From NCBI GenBank assembly GCA_012861695.1, contig JAAOOA010000126.1, positions 946,146 through 1,010,145 on the forward strand: a stretch of DNA of 64,000 bases, read 5' to 3'. The position numbers and the translations under genes were made by a program. Positions 48,101 through 60,200 of the stretch are shown piece after piece (position 1 is the stretch's first letter; the number at the start of each line of letters is the position of its first letter). Under the pieces are notes generated by a model that saw only the letters and a program-made list of their open reading frames with translations, was not told the origin of the DNA and made no database searches. Source of the DNA: Trematomus loennbergii. Taxonomy: Eukaryota > Chordata > Actinopteri > Perciformes > Nototheniidae.

Positions 48101-51100
48101 ATTAATTGGGATGTCCTCGTTCACTCAAACGTCACTTTTAAACGACGTCTGTTAATGATGACATGTGCACAGCTGTATCCCCTCTCATCGGGCTCAACTG
48201 AATTCACTGAAGGAATTCAATGTATGATGGTTGGTCCTGCTTTTGTGTTCCGTTGTGGTGTAAAATGTACATTTCAATACAATTATAATAATGTGAAAGC
48301 CTTTACTCTGAACATGTGTGTCCTGTAGATCCCCACATTCACCACAAACCCACATTCAGGACTGTGCATTTTAAATAATTTAACTACTGAATATTTTAAC
48401 ACAAAACAAAACAAATAATTGTTATTTATCAAGATCTAGCCATTTATGAAATAGCTTTCTTAATAGCTATGTTTTAGTGACGTTCAAGATCATTAAACAT
48501 GACTTAAATTGTTAGTATAACCTTAAGAAATGAATTGCACATAATAATTCCCACGGAGCTGTGAGCACTTATACATTTATGTGACGCTTTCCACTCATTC
48601 TTCCAGTTCTCCGTTTTCCTCTCTTGAAATCGACCAGCTGTGAAGGTGGGGGCGGGGCTTTTATACGCGAGTAGTGAAAACACTTCCGCGTAGTCTGCTC
48701 TCGTGTATCCTCCCTTTCGTCTCCTCCTCCTCCCCACCCCTCCTCCCTCACCCCTCCTCGACTCCTCCGTGTGCATTTCAGCTATTGGGACGTCCTTCAA
48801 AATGGCGTGTCTTGATCGATTTCCGGGTCAAGTCCCGGAGGAGGGGAAGAGAGGAGTCGAGGAGGGGTATTGAGATGAGGCTTCAGTGTTCCGGTTTCCT
48901 GTTGTTAGCATTCCAGCTTCACAGTAGCATGCAGCTAGCACGTTCTTGTGTGTGTAGATAAATGGAAAATAAAGTGTGGAGTTCCATATTAAACAACCGC
49001 CTCCGACTCCCATTCATCGGCTCTACACCACGCACATTTTTATTATTAAATCGCAGCCTGTTGCGGTTATGTAATCGCACAAGCTGATATCGCGATTGCG
49101 ATTCGATTAATCGTGCAGCCCTAGTTCCCAATCATTTAGATGTGTTTTCACAGATAATAAACAGAAGGCTGATATAATGATGGTCCTCAATAACAGAATG
49201 ACGGTCACTGTTATTCAGGGAAAGATCATTGATTAGGACGCAGTAATGATGAGCTGCACATTTCAGACCTGAACATCTGATGATTATAAACTGATTTTAT
49301 CCTCATCATGTTTTCTTTATTCAGTCTGGAGCTGCAGTTTGTCAGAGATCAGCTGTTCTGCTCTGATCTCAGCTCTGAAGTCCAACATCCATCTGAGAGA
49401 TCTGGACCTGAGTAAAACGCTCTGAAGGATTCAGGAGTGGAGCTGCTGAGAGATCTTCTGGAGAGCCAGACTGCAGACTGGAGACTCTCAGGTCAGTTCA
49501 CTGACTCTCTGTTACTGCTGGAGGTCTCACATGTTTCATTAGTTATTCAACTTGTTCTTCTACATATATATAACATCCATACGTTTGTAAATGTTGTTTT
49601 GTTCACATTTGTATTTCTCTAAATGTAGTCTGCAGTCATAACAGTTGATTGTTTCCTAAAGAAACTATTATTCTTCCACTGTTAGTTGTTAAAGTAAATG
49701 TATGTTTTCTTTAGTAAATGGTCTGAATAAAGAAGGTCCTCTGAACTAATATTAGTTTTACATAAAGTTTACTTTCTGACATAGAAATGTTTATGTTCCC
49801 AATAGGGCTTCACGATTTGGTGAAAAAGTCATATTGAGATTATTGTGGACAATATTGTGATTTGTGATTGAATGAACAAAGTGTAATATGTACTTGGTCA
49901 GGGAAAGGAAAGAGCACAGACAAATGATCATTTTGAAATCTGTATTTCTCAAAGAATCATAAACAAATCAACAACAACAATATCTGAGTAGTAGGCTACT
50001 GTTTGGAAATAACTTAGAATTTGACAAAATAAAAAATACCAAAATATATCTTCTTTGAAAATAAAGGTTTTTTCTGCATACTTTCTGCACTACTATCCAG
50101 TAAATATAAGAACACATGCACATGTTCATTAAATAAGACATCTGGATGCCCAAACAAATGAGGATGTAACAGAGAAAAGAGCAAGTAACAAAATGGGCAT
50201 ATTTAGTGTAACCTCTACAACTGGAACAACATATATGTTAAATAAAAGTGATACCCAAAGTATCCCCAAATTACAGATGGAGCATTATTTTGGCCACCAA
50301 TGAACCTGAAAAGGATATTGCATTGTTTTTGTTACTTTCATTGCTATTGTTTCATTTCTTAAGTGTAATTTAACTCAACTTCCTGTTTTATTTAGACATG
50401 CTTTTATTTAGAAGGCGACTTTGCGCTATTAACAGGAAGCTACTGTTCCCAAAGAAAAACACTTGACGGAGATGAACGGAGATAAAGTACAGACATTAAC
50501 GGAGATATCTACATTTAAATACGGCGATATCAAAAGAAAAAGTTTACATTAAAGTATTAGCAAGAGGCACAAGGTTAGTGTTCACTAATATAAACATGTG
50601 TCCTGATTCGTTTATACTGTTTTATAACTTTGCGGTTCACTTGTTTAATGGTATGCTAAAGTGATGCTAATATGGATGAAGCTTAACTGTAGTTGTTGTG
50701 TTGTGTCTTTGTGTAGCTCTTACGTTGATTTTTGGAGTTTTCAATAAATGAGAAATCATCAGTCAAGTGTACGACCTCTTTCGGAGGGATCTGCTACACT
50801 TGAGCCGTTCTCATCATCAAATTCCCCTCATCGACTCCCCTCCTCGACTCCTATCCTCGTGTCTTAGTCCCGCCCACAGGAGATGCGAGCGGAGGAGCCG
50901 AGGAGAGAGGAGGGGAAGCAGCAGGCGGTTAGAGAAATGAGAACTCCTCTCCTCTGAGCGGTCATTTTAAAGAGACGTCCATTAATGATGACAGGAGGCA
51001 CAGCAGCCCTCTGTCTGATGGACAGATGTGTTCATGATGACTTATATATTTACTTTGATTCATTCACAGTGCGGTATAATGAGACAATAACAGGCTACAG

Positions 51101-51102
51101 AT

Positions 51103-51145
<43 letters not shown>

Positions 51146-51152
51146 ACACACA

Positions 51153-51223
<71 letters not shown>

Positions 51224-54200
51224 AATATATACAATTTCAGAATCAAACAGAGCACTCTCATAATAACGTAACACTTTTGCGGCTTTCACACCAGCGCTTT
51301 TCCCTTTCTAGCTCCTAGCTAGAGCTTTTCTGGTTCAGCTCCGGTTTCCCTTTCCAGCTCCCGCTCTGTTCACACTGCCCAGAGCTGCCGCTGCTGCGTC
51401 ATGACGTCACCGTTTACATCGCTGATTTTCTCCCCAACGAAGCTCACAAAACAACAACAACGGGGGGGGGACTGCGTCGCGTCGATGATCGTGTTGCTTT
51501 TAATCATACGAAGCCAGATTAAATTAAATAACGACTTCTCCAACCTTATACTTTTCTCCAGAGTGCCGTGGTTCATTGTTTATTAATGTGTTTCAGCGGC
51601 ATTTAGCGACCGCTGCAGTGCTGGCTGCTCTTCCACGGGAGTGTATTCTCCCGTTAGCTCCGGGTTAGCTCACACGGCTCTAAAGTATTCACTGTCTGAC
51701 TGTCACACAAGCAGCTGATACATATCCCCAGTTCCCCTTAAGTGAATGTGTGTCAGTCTGAATTGACGCTGTTTGGCATCACAACGCTGTTATGAAAGTT
51801 TCTCTGGTATAACATGGGTGATGTTAGCATAGCAACCGAAGCTAAACTGACCACTTGCTAAGCCGTTTTCTACAGGCACATTTTACCGGCGTATTTTTCA
51901 CTATGATTCTACTTGTGATAGTCGGACATGACAACCTGTGCAGCCCATGTATTGATTCCATCCGATAGCTGCTATAATAACAAACAAAACGTCTGCCTGC
52001 TCTCCACAATGATCAATAACAGCGAACGGATGGTCAAAGTAAGGTACAAATAAACAGAATCACACAAAGCCTGGTTAGTGTTGCCTGACTTTATAAAGTG
52101 TGTTTTTTTTTTATAAGTGTGTGGTTGCCTTCTAGTCACTTTGCTCAGCGCTACTGCTTGTAGGCAGGCATGACGAGACTCTTCAGTCGACCCATGTTCA
52201 GGGGAGGTGGGTTTAGTTTCCTGCACGCCTCGACGTAAGAGAGACGTAAGCGATGCCACGTCATAGCTCCGAAGCTCTTGCCTCTTGACCGACAATTTTT
52301 TGGAGCTGGAAGTGAACCGGATTCCGGAGCTATGACGCGGCGCCGCTGCGGTGTGAACAGGAAAAACTGGCGCTTTTCCAGCTCCAGCCGGTGTGAAAGG
52401 GGCATATCAGAGACATCTCCCCTCTCTGGTCGCTACAATGAGGAAAATAAATTACGGGCCAAAAGTTTTATTTACAAGTATTAAAAGTAAGCAGAGGACA
52501 CCAAACCAAGTGAGACCTGTCTGTCCGCTGCATCTACGCACACACTGTACCACACACACTGTACCACACACACCTACACACTGTACCACACACACCTACA
52601 CCACACACACACACACGCACCTACAGCTCCTAAAGCATATCATCAGGCTACAGCCGTTGTGTATTTTATTATGTGAAGCACTAAATGGTTTTAGAAAAAT
52701 ATCGACTCTTTGTTTGTAGATATCTACTAAACTAAAGCAGATAAAGAGAGTAGGCCTGTTATACTGAGTGATATATATTATACACACTGCTCTGCTTTCT
52801 GTACGGACCTCACAGCTGTTCTCACTGTAAACATCGCGTCGCGATGAAAGCAGTTAATAAAATAATATCCAGGGGATGCATGCAGAGCTGTGATTGGCTG
52901 AGATCAGTCCGGCCGTGCGTCACGACTCTTTGAAACATCACTGTTGCCGGAAATTCATCCACGGAGGAGCCGTGGAGGACTGTGGAGGACCCATCAGTGT
53001 ATCCTCGGTTATAGCTCCTCCAGAGAGCCTCCTCGACGCGCGATGCTCGGTCCTCGATGTGCATTTAGAGAAATGAGATGTCCTTCAACATGGTGCGCTA
53101 AAATTAATTTCCGGGTAACTACCGGAGGACCGAGGAGTCGAGGAGTCGAGGAGTCGAGGAGAGGGAATTGATGAAATGAGAACGGGCCTTGGTGTTCCTG
53201 TTTCCTGTTGTTAGCATTCCAGCTTCACAGTAGCATGCAGCTAGCACGTTCTTGTGTGTAGATAAATGGTAAATAAAGTGTGGAGTTCCATATTAAACAA
53301 ACCGCCTCCGACTCCCATTCATCGGCTCTACACCATGCACATTTTATTATTTAATTAAATCGCAGCCTGTTGCGGTTATGTAATCGCACAAGCTGATATT
53401 GTGATTCGATTAATCGTGCAACCCTAGTTCCCAATAATTTAGATGTGTTTTCACAGATAATAAACAGAAGGCTGATATAATGATGATCCTCAATAACAGA
53501 ATGACGGTCACTGTTATTCAGGGAAAGATCATTGATTAGGACGCAGTAATGATGAGCTGCACATTTCAGACCTGAACATCTGATTGGATTATAAACTGAT
53601 TTTTATCCTCATCATGTTTTCTTTATTCAGTCTGTGGCACTGCAGGTTGTCAGAGATCAGCTGTTCTGTTCTGATCTCAGCTCTGAAGTCCAACATCCAT
53701 CTGAGAGAGCTGAACCTGGGTTGGAACACTCTGAAGGATTCAGGAGTGGAGCTGCTGAGAGATCTTCTGGAGAGTCCAGACTGCAGACTGGAGGCTCTCA
53801 GGTCAGTTCACTGACTCTCTGTTACTGCTGGAGGTCTCACATGTGTCATTAGTTATTCAACTTGTTCTTGTTCATATATATAACATCCATACGTTTGTAA
53901 ATGTTGTTTTGTTCACATTTGTATTTCTCTAAATGTAGTCTGCAGTCATAACAGTTGATTGTTTCCTAAAGAAACTATTATTCTTCCACTGTTAGTTGTT
54001 AAAGTAAATGTATGTTTTCTTTAGTGAATGGTCTGAATAAAGAAGGTCCTCTGAACTAATATTAGTTTCACATAAAGTTTACTTTGTGACATAGAAATGT
54101 TTATGTTCCCAATAGGGCTTCATGATCTGGTGAAAAAGACATATTGAGATTATTGTGGACAATATTGCGATTTGCGATTGAATGAACAAAGTGTAATATG

Positions 54201-57200
54201 TACTTGGTCAGGGAAAGGAAAGAGCACAGACAAATGATCATTTTGAAATCTGTATTTCTCAAAGAATCATAAACAAATGCAACAACAACAATATCTGAGT
54301 AGTAGGCTACTGTTTGAAAATAACTTAGAATTTGACAAAATAAAATAAATACCAAATATATCTTCTTTGAAAATAAAGGTTTTTTCTGCATACTTTCTGC
54401 ACTACTATCCAGTAAATATAAGAAACATGCACATGTTCATTAAATAAGACATCTGGATGCCCAAACAAATGAGGATGAAACAGAGAAAAGACCAAGTAAC
54501 AAAATGGGGCATATTTAGTGTAACCTCTACATAGGCCTGTCACGATAATTAATTTTGTTTCATACATTTTCCTGGAAATTATTGCGATAAACGATAATAT
54601 TGTCGGCACCGTTGTAAGACCATTTTAGACCACTGACATAATGATAATATATCATAATAATTCAAGTACATCCTTTCAACCATAACTTTTTATGAACATT
54701 CAACATTGCAAATGAAATGTTTAATAATATTAAAATATATAAATGATATATAATAAATAAAACAAATTAATTAAATTATAATAAATTAATAAAATCACAC
54801 ACAACCAAAACAATAAATTAAATAGACTCAGGCTGGAAAACAGAGCTCTCTCTCTCTCTCTATCTATCTATATATATATATATATATAAATAAATATGAG
54901 CCACATTGTCTCACCAGCAAAAAACCCTCCTTAACCTCTTCTACACTGCACCCCCGATATCGGGGGAAAAACGCGTCATCTGAGGAAACAGTGTCTGAGG
55001 GCATCTTAATATTTAATAAACTATGAATGTTTTATATCCATGTGACGGGAAGAAACTCTTTTTCCAAAAGAAACCCACAATGCTAACACCCACAATGCTA
55101 ACACTGAGCCTCTGAATTAGCAACGAGCGAAAAATGGTAAAAGATTTACTGCACCGAAACTCACTCATAAAACCTTATTATTTATCCTTTCTGCACATCC
55201 AACCCATCGATCTGATCGTGAGATGACACAGAATCGATGGGTACATACATTATCACTCTATGATAAGAACTCGCGACTTTATAAACAAAAACAGACATCA
55301 AAACATGTTCACTCTGATGCAATCCTGCATCCGCAAAGCCCCCACCTTTTTTTTACCATGTGTGTGTGTGGGGAAATTCCCCTTCGATTCTATTGGCTCT
55401 AACGGTCAGAAAGAAATGTCAATCATCAAAATCGACCAATGGGTTCCAGAGAAACGGTAAAACCCCCATTTCCACCTAAATCACCTCAGAGGTGGAGTTT
55501 TTTTTGCTAAACCTCTCTAAAAAGGTCAAATGTCACTTGTTTTGCATCAATCTTGATACAGGGTACTTAATATATGTTGTACTTTGGATTCCTAAAGCTT
55601 TTAGTCTACTAACCCATCATCCAAGGGTAGTTTTTGTGGGGGAAACTTCTGTGTAGCAATGCATGGAGTCACCGACTCAGGAAGGAGACACGGTGAGAGT
55701 TGGAGTTTTGATGTCAAACACTGATGGGTTTATTTCAGAGTATCGGCCGGAGGATTCACATCACAAGTCAAAGAGTCAGAGGTTCCGACTTCACGGTAGA
55801 GTTGCCACGTCAATTCTGAAGAGCCTCTCTCTATGTTAGACCTTTTAACTGGTTCACAGAGAATCAACATCTCTGAAGGAGGAGACTAAACAGCTGGAAA
55901 CACTGAGCCACCTGCGTCCGACACTCATGGCCTCAAAGATTTCACATCTTAGAGTCCACAAATACCGATAAAGAAGTGCCTCAGTGTTCTCACAACAATT
56001 ACCATTCGTGCCAGACAAGTTGACCGGTCACAAACTGGTGACAACAACACATATGGCACCAATGCCTTTCCTTAAAGGAGATAACAGACGTCAGAGTAGA
56101 TCATAAAACGTCACAGAGCAAAAGGTTAGATATCTAGAAGAATTATTCCTTAACAGTTTTCACTATAAGTACAAAATAATTTTTGGACGGACATTATAAT
56201 TTACAGTTTTTTACTATGTTCAATCTGAATTTTCTTTAAAATAAAGAACATCTATATTGATTCTGACTTTTCTACATCCAACTCACAGGTTTATCATTAC
56301 TTTGAGAAAAAAGATTATTAATTTAACCCTTTTAGAAGGGAAGATATGGTCATTTGTTCTGGGAATGTCATTTTCGAGCCTGAGACCTGAAAAACAGGCT
56401 CAGGGCTTAACAGGTTAAAACAACAGTCAAGTGTACAGTCCACTGTCCATACGAAGACCCAGATGCCTCAACAGGCCATATCCAAATCTGTTTTTCAAAG
56501 TTTTCGGGCAAGGAACACCAACATGTTTGCATTGTCGGGCAAATGTATCTTTGATTGTAAACTGTCGGGAAGGTGGGGGCTCTCCATCTCCAGCTGCCGT
56601 GTTTGCTACCAGCTGGGAAAACGGAATGGGGTGGTTGTGTGGTAGGTGTAGTTTAAAATGCGTGGTATTGCCTGCTTTTGTCGCTAACTTTTTTAAACAA
56701 ATGCGACACACCGCTCGGCTCATTCAAGTCCGTAGGTTCGCCTCGTTGATTTGGCTCGAATCCAAAATACTGCCACACCGGAGAATCGAGATGTGTAGTT
56801 AGGTTTTGTAACCAATTCCATTTCACTTTAAATTCCCCGCGAGTAAGTCACACGTTGTCTCCCGCTTGTCGCTGTATTATTAATTTGGCTGTGACGCTAC
56901 TGCACGTGCACGCGGAGTGTCCTGACCTGGCTGTGTGTCAGCCCCGCCCCTCACAGCGCGCGTGGCCGGCAGCCACAGCGCGCCTGGCAGCCACAGCGCG
57001 CCTGGCAGCCACAGCGCGCCTGGCAGCCACAGCGCTCCAAGCTAAAATGCTGGTCACATCCTTATGTAAACGGCAATTTATCGAGCTCAGAAAAGTTATC
57101 GAGTCCATTTTTATTTATCGTACGATAAGTCAATTTATCGATTATCGCGACAGGCCTACCTCTACAACTGGAACAACATATATCTTAAAGTGGACCTATC

Positions 57201-60200
57201 ATGCTATATTTGAATAATATAGTGTAGGACCATACCTATATAAGGCATATTTATACTTTTTTTATTCAAAATACCAAACAGATCATGCATTTTAGCCATG
57301 CCTCATTTCGCTCAATTTGACATTTTTTAGATCTGTTTTAGCAAGGGCTGATTCTGTGAGCAACAGCACCATCTAGAGCAGTGGTTCTCAACTGGTCAGG
57401 CCTCGGGACCCACTTTTTACTTGGTCAATACATCGCGACCCAACATTTTGAAGCACTCAAATCTATTCAACAAAAAATCGTGCTGTAATATATACGCTTT
57501 TGAGCATACAATATTAATAAAAGTGAAGTACAGTGCATATATCCCTTATATCCCTTCACAGAACTAAAATATGCTTTTAAAAAGGTTTAATGAGATGATG
57601 GAATCAAAGCTGAACTATATAAAAAGGCACACATGCTGAAACCCAACCCCAGCAGGGGGTCTGGGGGGATTCTCCCCCAGGAGATTTTTAGAAATACTAA
57701 CATAAACTACGCATTCTGGTACACTCTGAGAAGAACATCGGGCCTTCAAAATAAAAGTTTGACTTTTTCCCCCAAAAAAAAAAAATATTTTTTTTTTTCA
57801 ACTTTTTTTTCTTCACTCACACATCCGCGACCCACTCGAAACGGGTCCGCCACCCACTTTTGGGTCGCGACCCACCAGTTGAGAACCACTGATCTAGAGG
57901 CCTGGCATATGTACTACAGCGTCTCCAGCGCTTTCGAACGGCAATGCCGTGGTTGTCTCCTCCTGATTGGTGGAGTTGGCCCAATAGCCGTAGCGCCACT
58001 GTCCTGACGTCAGGAAAGTGTTCAAATCTGGATCAGTTTTTATCAGATCCGTTGCAGCCCCTTTTTTAGAGATTTGGGTATGGAGGAAAATAGAGAGGGT
58101 TGTGTTTTCTGACACTTGGTGAGTTCCCTGGAACACCGGGGACACATATTCATGTATAAAAGACGTACAAAAGTGCATTTTGCGTGATAGGTCCCCTTTA
58201 AATAAAAGTGATACCCAAAGTATCTCCAAATTACAGATGGAGCATTATTTTTGGCCACCAATGAACCTGAGAAGTATATTGCATTGTTTTTGTTACTTTC
58301 ATTGCTATTGTTTACATTTCTTAAGTGTAATTTAACTCAACTTCCTGTTTTATTTAGACATGCTTTTATTTAGAAGGCGACTTTGCGCTATTAACAGGAA
58401 GCTACTGTTCCCAAAGAAAACACTTGACGGAGATGAACGGAGATAAAGTAAAGACATTAACGGAGATATCTACATTTAAATACGGTGATATCGAAAGAAA
58501 AAGTTTACATTAAAGTATTAGCAAGAGGCACAAGGTTACTGTTAACCTTGGGAGGGAGGTGCTCGTGAATTTTTGTTATGGAAAGAGAGGGGTTTTAGGT
58601 TGCCATAAGGCTGTTGACGGTCTTATTATACATCCATTGGTTGGTTTTGTGGCACATTTGTAATGCTGTGCCAACTTGGGCAAGCACCCAGGCAAACTTG
58701 AGCGCACACAGGGTGGAGAGGTGGAGTGAGGTTGAGCGATGGAGAGAAAGGGAGAGAGAGAGATTGAGCGAGGCAGAGAGTGTGTGCAGTGGTCTGCTTG
58801 CGCACAGAGCAGGAGTTTGTGAGAGAGCCGGCTTGAGAGTCAATTTCTCTTCAAAATATAATTGATTGCCAGCCTCCCTTGTCCCTGGCTGGCTTGCTCG
58901 CTTGTTGGTAACGTAACTGATTTCTTCTGTGCCTGCATCTGGCGCTGAGTTGCCATATTCCTTTCGGGAACCACTTCCTGATATCCATTGTTGTAGATAA
59001 ATATAAATTATAATAGCCAAACTAACCTAGCAAGAGTAAACTGACAGGCTGCTGTGCCGCATCTCACTCAAAAACCCACACGACTCAACCCAGCGAAAAA
59101 ACCAGTCTTGCGCACAAACTTTCATTCAGAATTTTCTAGCAAAATAAAAAAATGATATTAAACTAATCTTTCAACATAGTTTAATACAAAAATAAATATT
59201 AGGACAAAGCCCTACAAATAACAACAATAAACATAATAATAAAACAATAAAAATGTTTTATTCAGCCCTGATTAAAACAGCATTCCAGCTTCACAGTAGC
59301 ATGCAGCTAGCACGTTCTTGTGTGTTTAGTTAAATGGAAAATAAAGTGTGGAGTTCCATATTAAACACACCGCCTCCGACTCCCATTCATCGGCTCACAC
59401 CACGCACATTTCTTATTTCATTAAATCGCAGCCTGTTGCGGTTATGTAATCGCACAAGCTATTTTTCTTATTGTATTACTTTTACTATCTGTATATTATG
59501 TTGCATTGTTGGAGAAGCCTGTGACATAAGATTTTCAACGACATAATTACTCTGTAGCTATGTTAGTTTGACAATAAAGAACCTTGAACCTTGAACCTTG
59601 AAGCTGATATTGCGATCGATTAATCGTGCAGCCCTAGTTCCCAATCATTTAGATGTGTTTTCACAGATAATAAACAGAAGGCTGATATAATGATGATCCT
59701 CAATAACAGAATGACGGTCACTGTTATTCAGGGAAAGATCATTGATTAGGACGCAGTAATGATGAGCTGCACATTTCAGACCTGAACATCTGATTGGATT
59801 ATAAACTGATTTTTATCCTCATCATGTTTTCTTTATTCAGACTGGAGGCTGCAGTTTGTCAGAGATCAGCTGTTCTGCTCTGGCCTCAGCTCTGAAGTCC
59901 AACATCCATCTGAGAGATCTGGACCTGAGAGCAACGATCTGAAGGATTCAGATGAGAAGCTGCTGAGAGATCTTCTGGAGAGTCCAGACTGCAGACTGGA
60001 GACCCTCAGGTCAGTAAGGGGTCTCTGCTGGTTCAGCAGTATTGTATGAAACACAGGGAGGTGTTTCTCTCTCTGGGGAATCACAACAGATCAGTGATGT
60101 TACCCACTGACTGCAGGCTCTTTCATTCTTCCATCAACTATAGAAGACCAGCTGAAATGCAAAGCCACATTTATATATATTATTATTTATTTATAGCCAC

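Larger units (their letters stand above)
50804..53187. mobile_element. Nested element with GCCGTTCTCAT ends and GAGTCGAGGA motifs
   Basis: Inverted ends GCCGTTCTCATCATCAAATT and the inverse of AATTGATGAAATGAGAACGG. Sits at the same position as the related nested element of the 47287-49123 copy. Subterminal CCTCGACTCC repeats occur on both sides. Non-coding. Confidence 0.75.
49803..53426. mobile_element. hAT family E, complete copy in LRR3-LRR4 intron
   Basis: Starts TAGGGCTTCACGATT and ends AATCGTGCAACCCTA, with GTTCCCAA duplicated at 49795-49802 and 53427-53434. Contains a nested element at 50804-53187, itself containing another at about 51280-52403 and a CA tract. Confidence 0.9.
54532..57158 (-). 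mobile_element. Nested ZBED-type hAT element
   Basis: Starts TAGGCCTGTCACGATAA and ends TTATCGCGACAGGCCTA, with CCTCTACA duplicated at 54524-54531 and 57159-57166. The uninterrupted site AACCTCTACAACTGG is preserved in the paralogous copy near 50210. The minus strand encodes a BED-finger fragment (56723-56427), but no catalytic core is intact. Confidence 0.93.
54113..59636. mobile_element. hAT family E, complete copy in LRR4-LRR5 intron
   Basis: Starts TAGGGCTTCATGATC and ends AATCGTGCAGCCCTA, with GTTCCCAA at 54105-54112 and 59637-59644. Enlarged to 5.5 kb by a ZBED hAT (54532-57158), a TTAA MITE (57189-58197) and a LINE tail (59461-59602). Confidence 0.9.

Noticed and set aside
55640..56110. 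Possible solo LTR inside the ZBED hAT
   Set aside because: No TG/CA ends with a flanking duplication could be confirmed; left unclassified.
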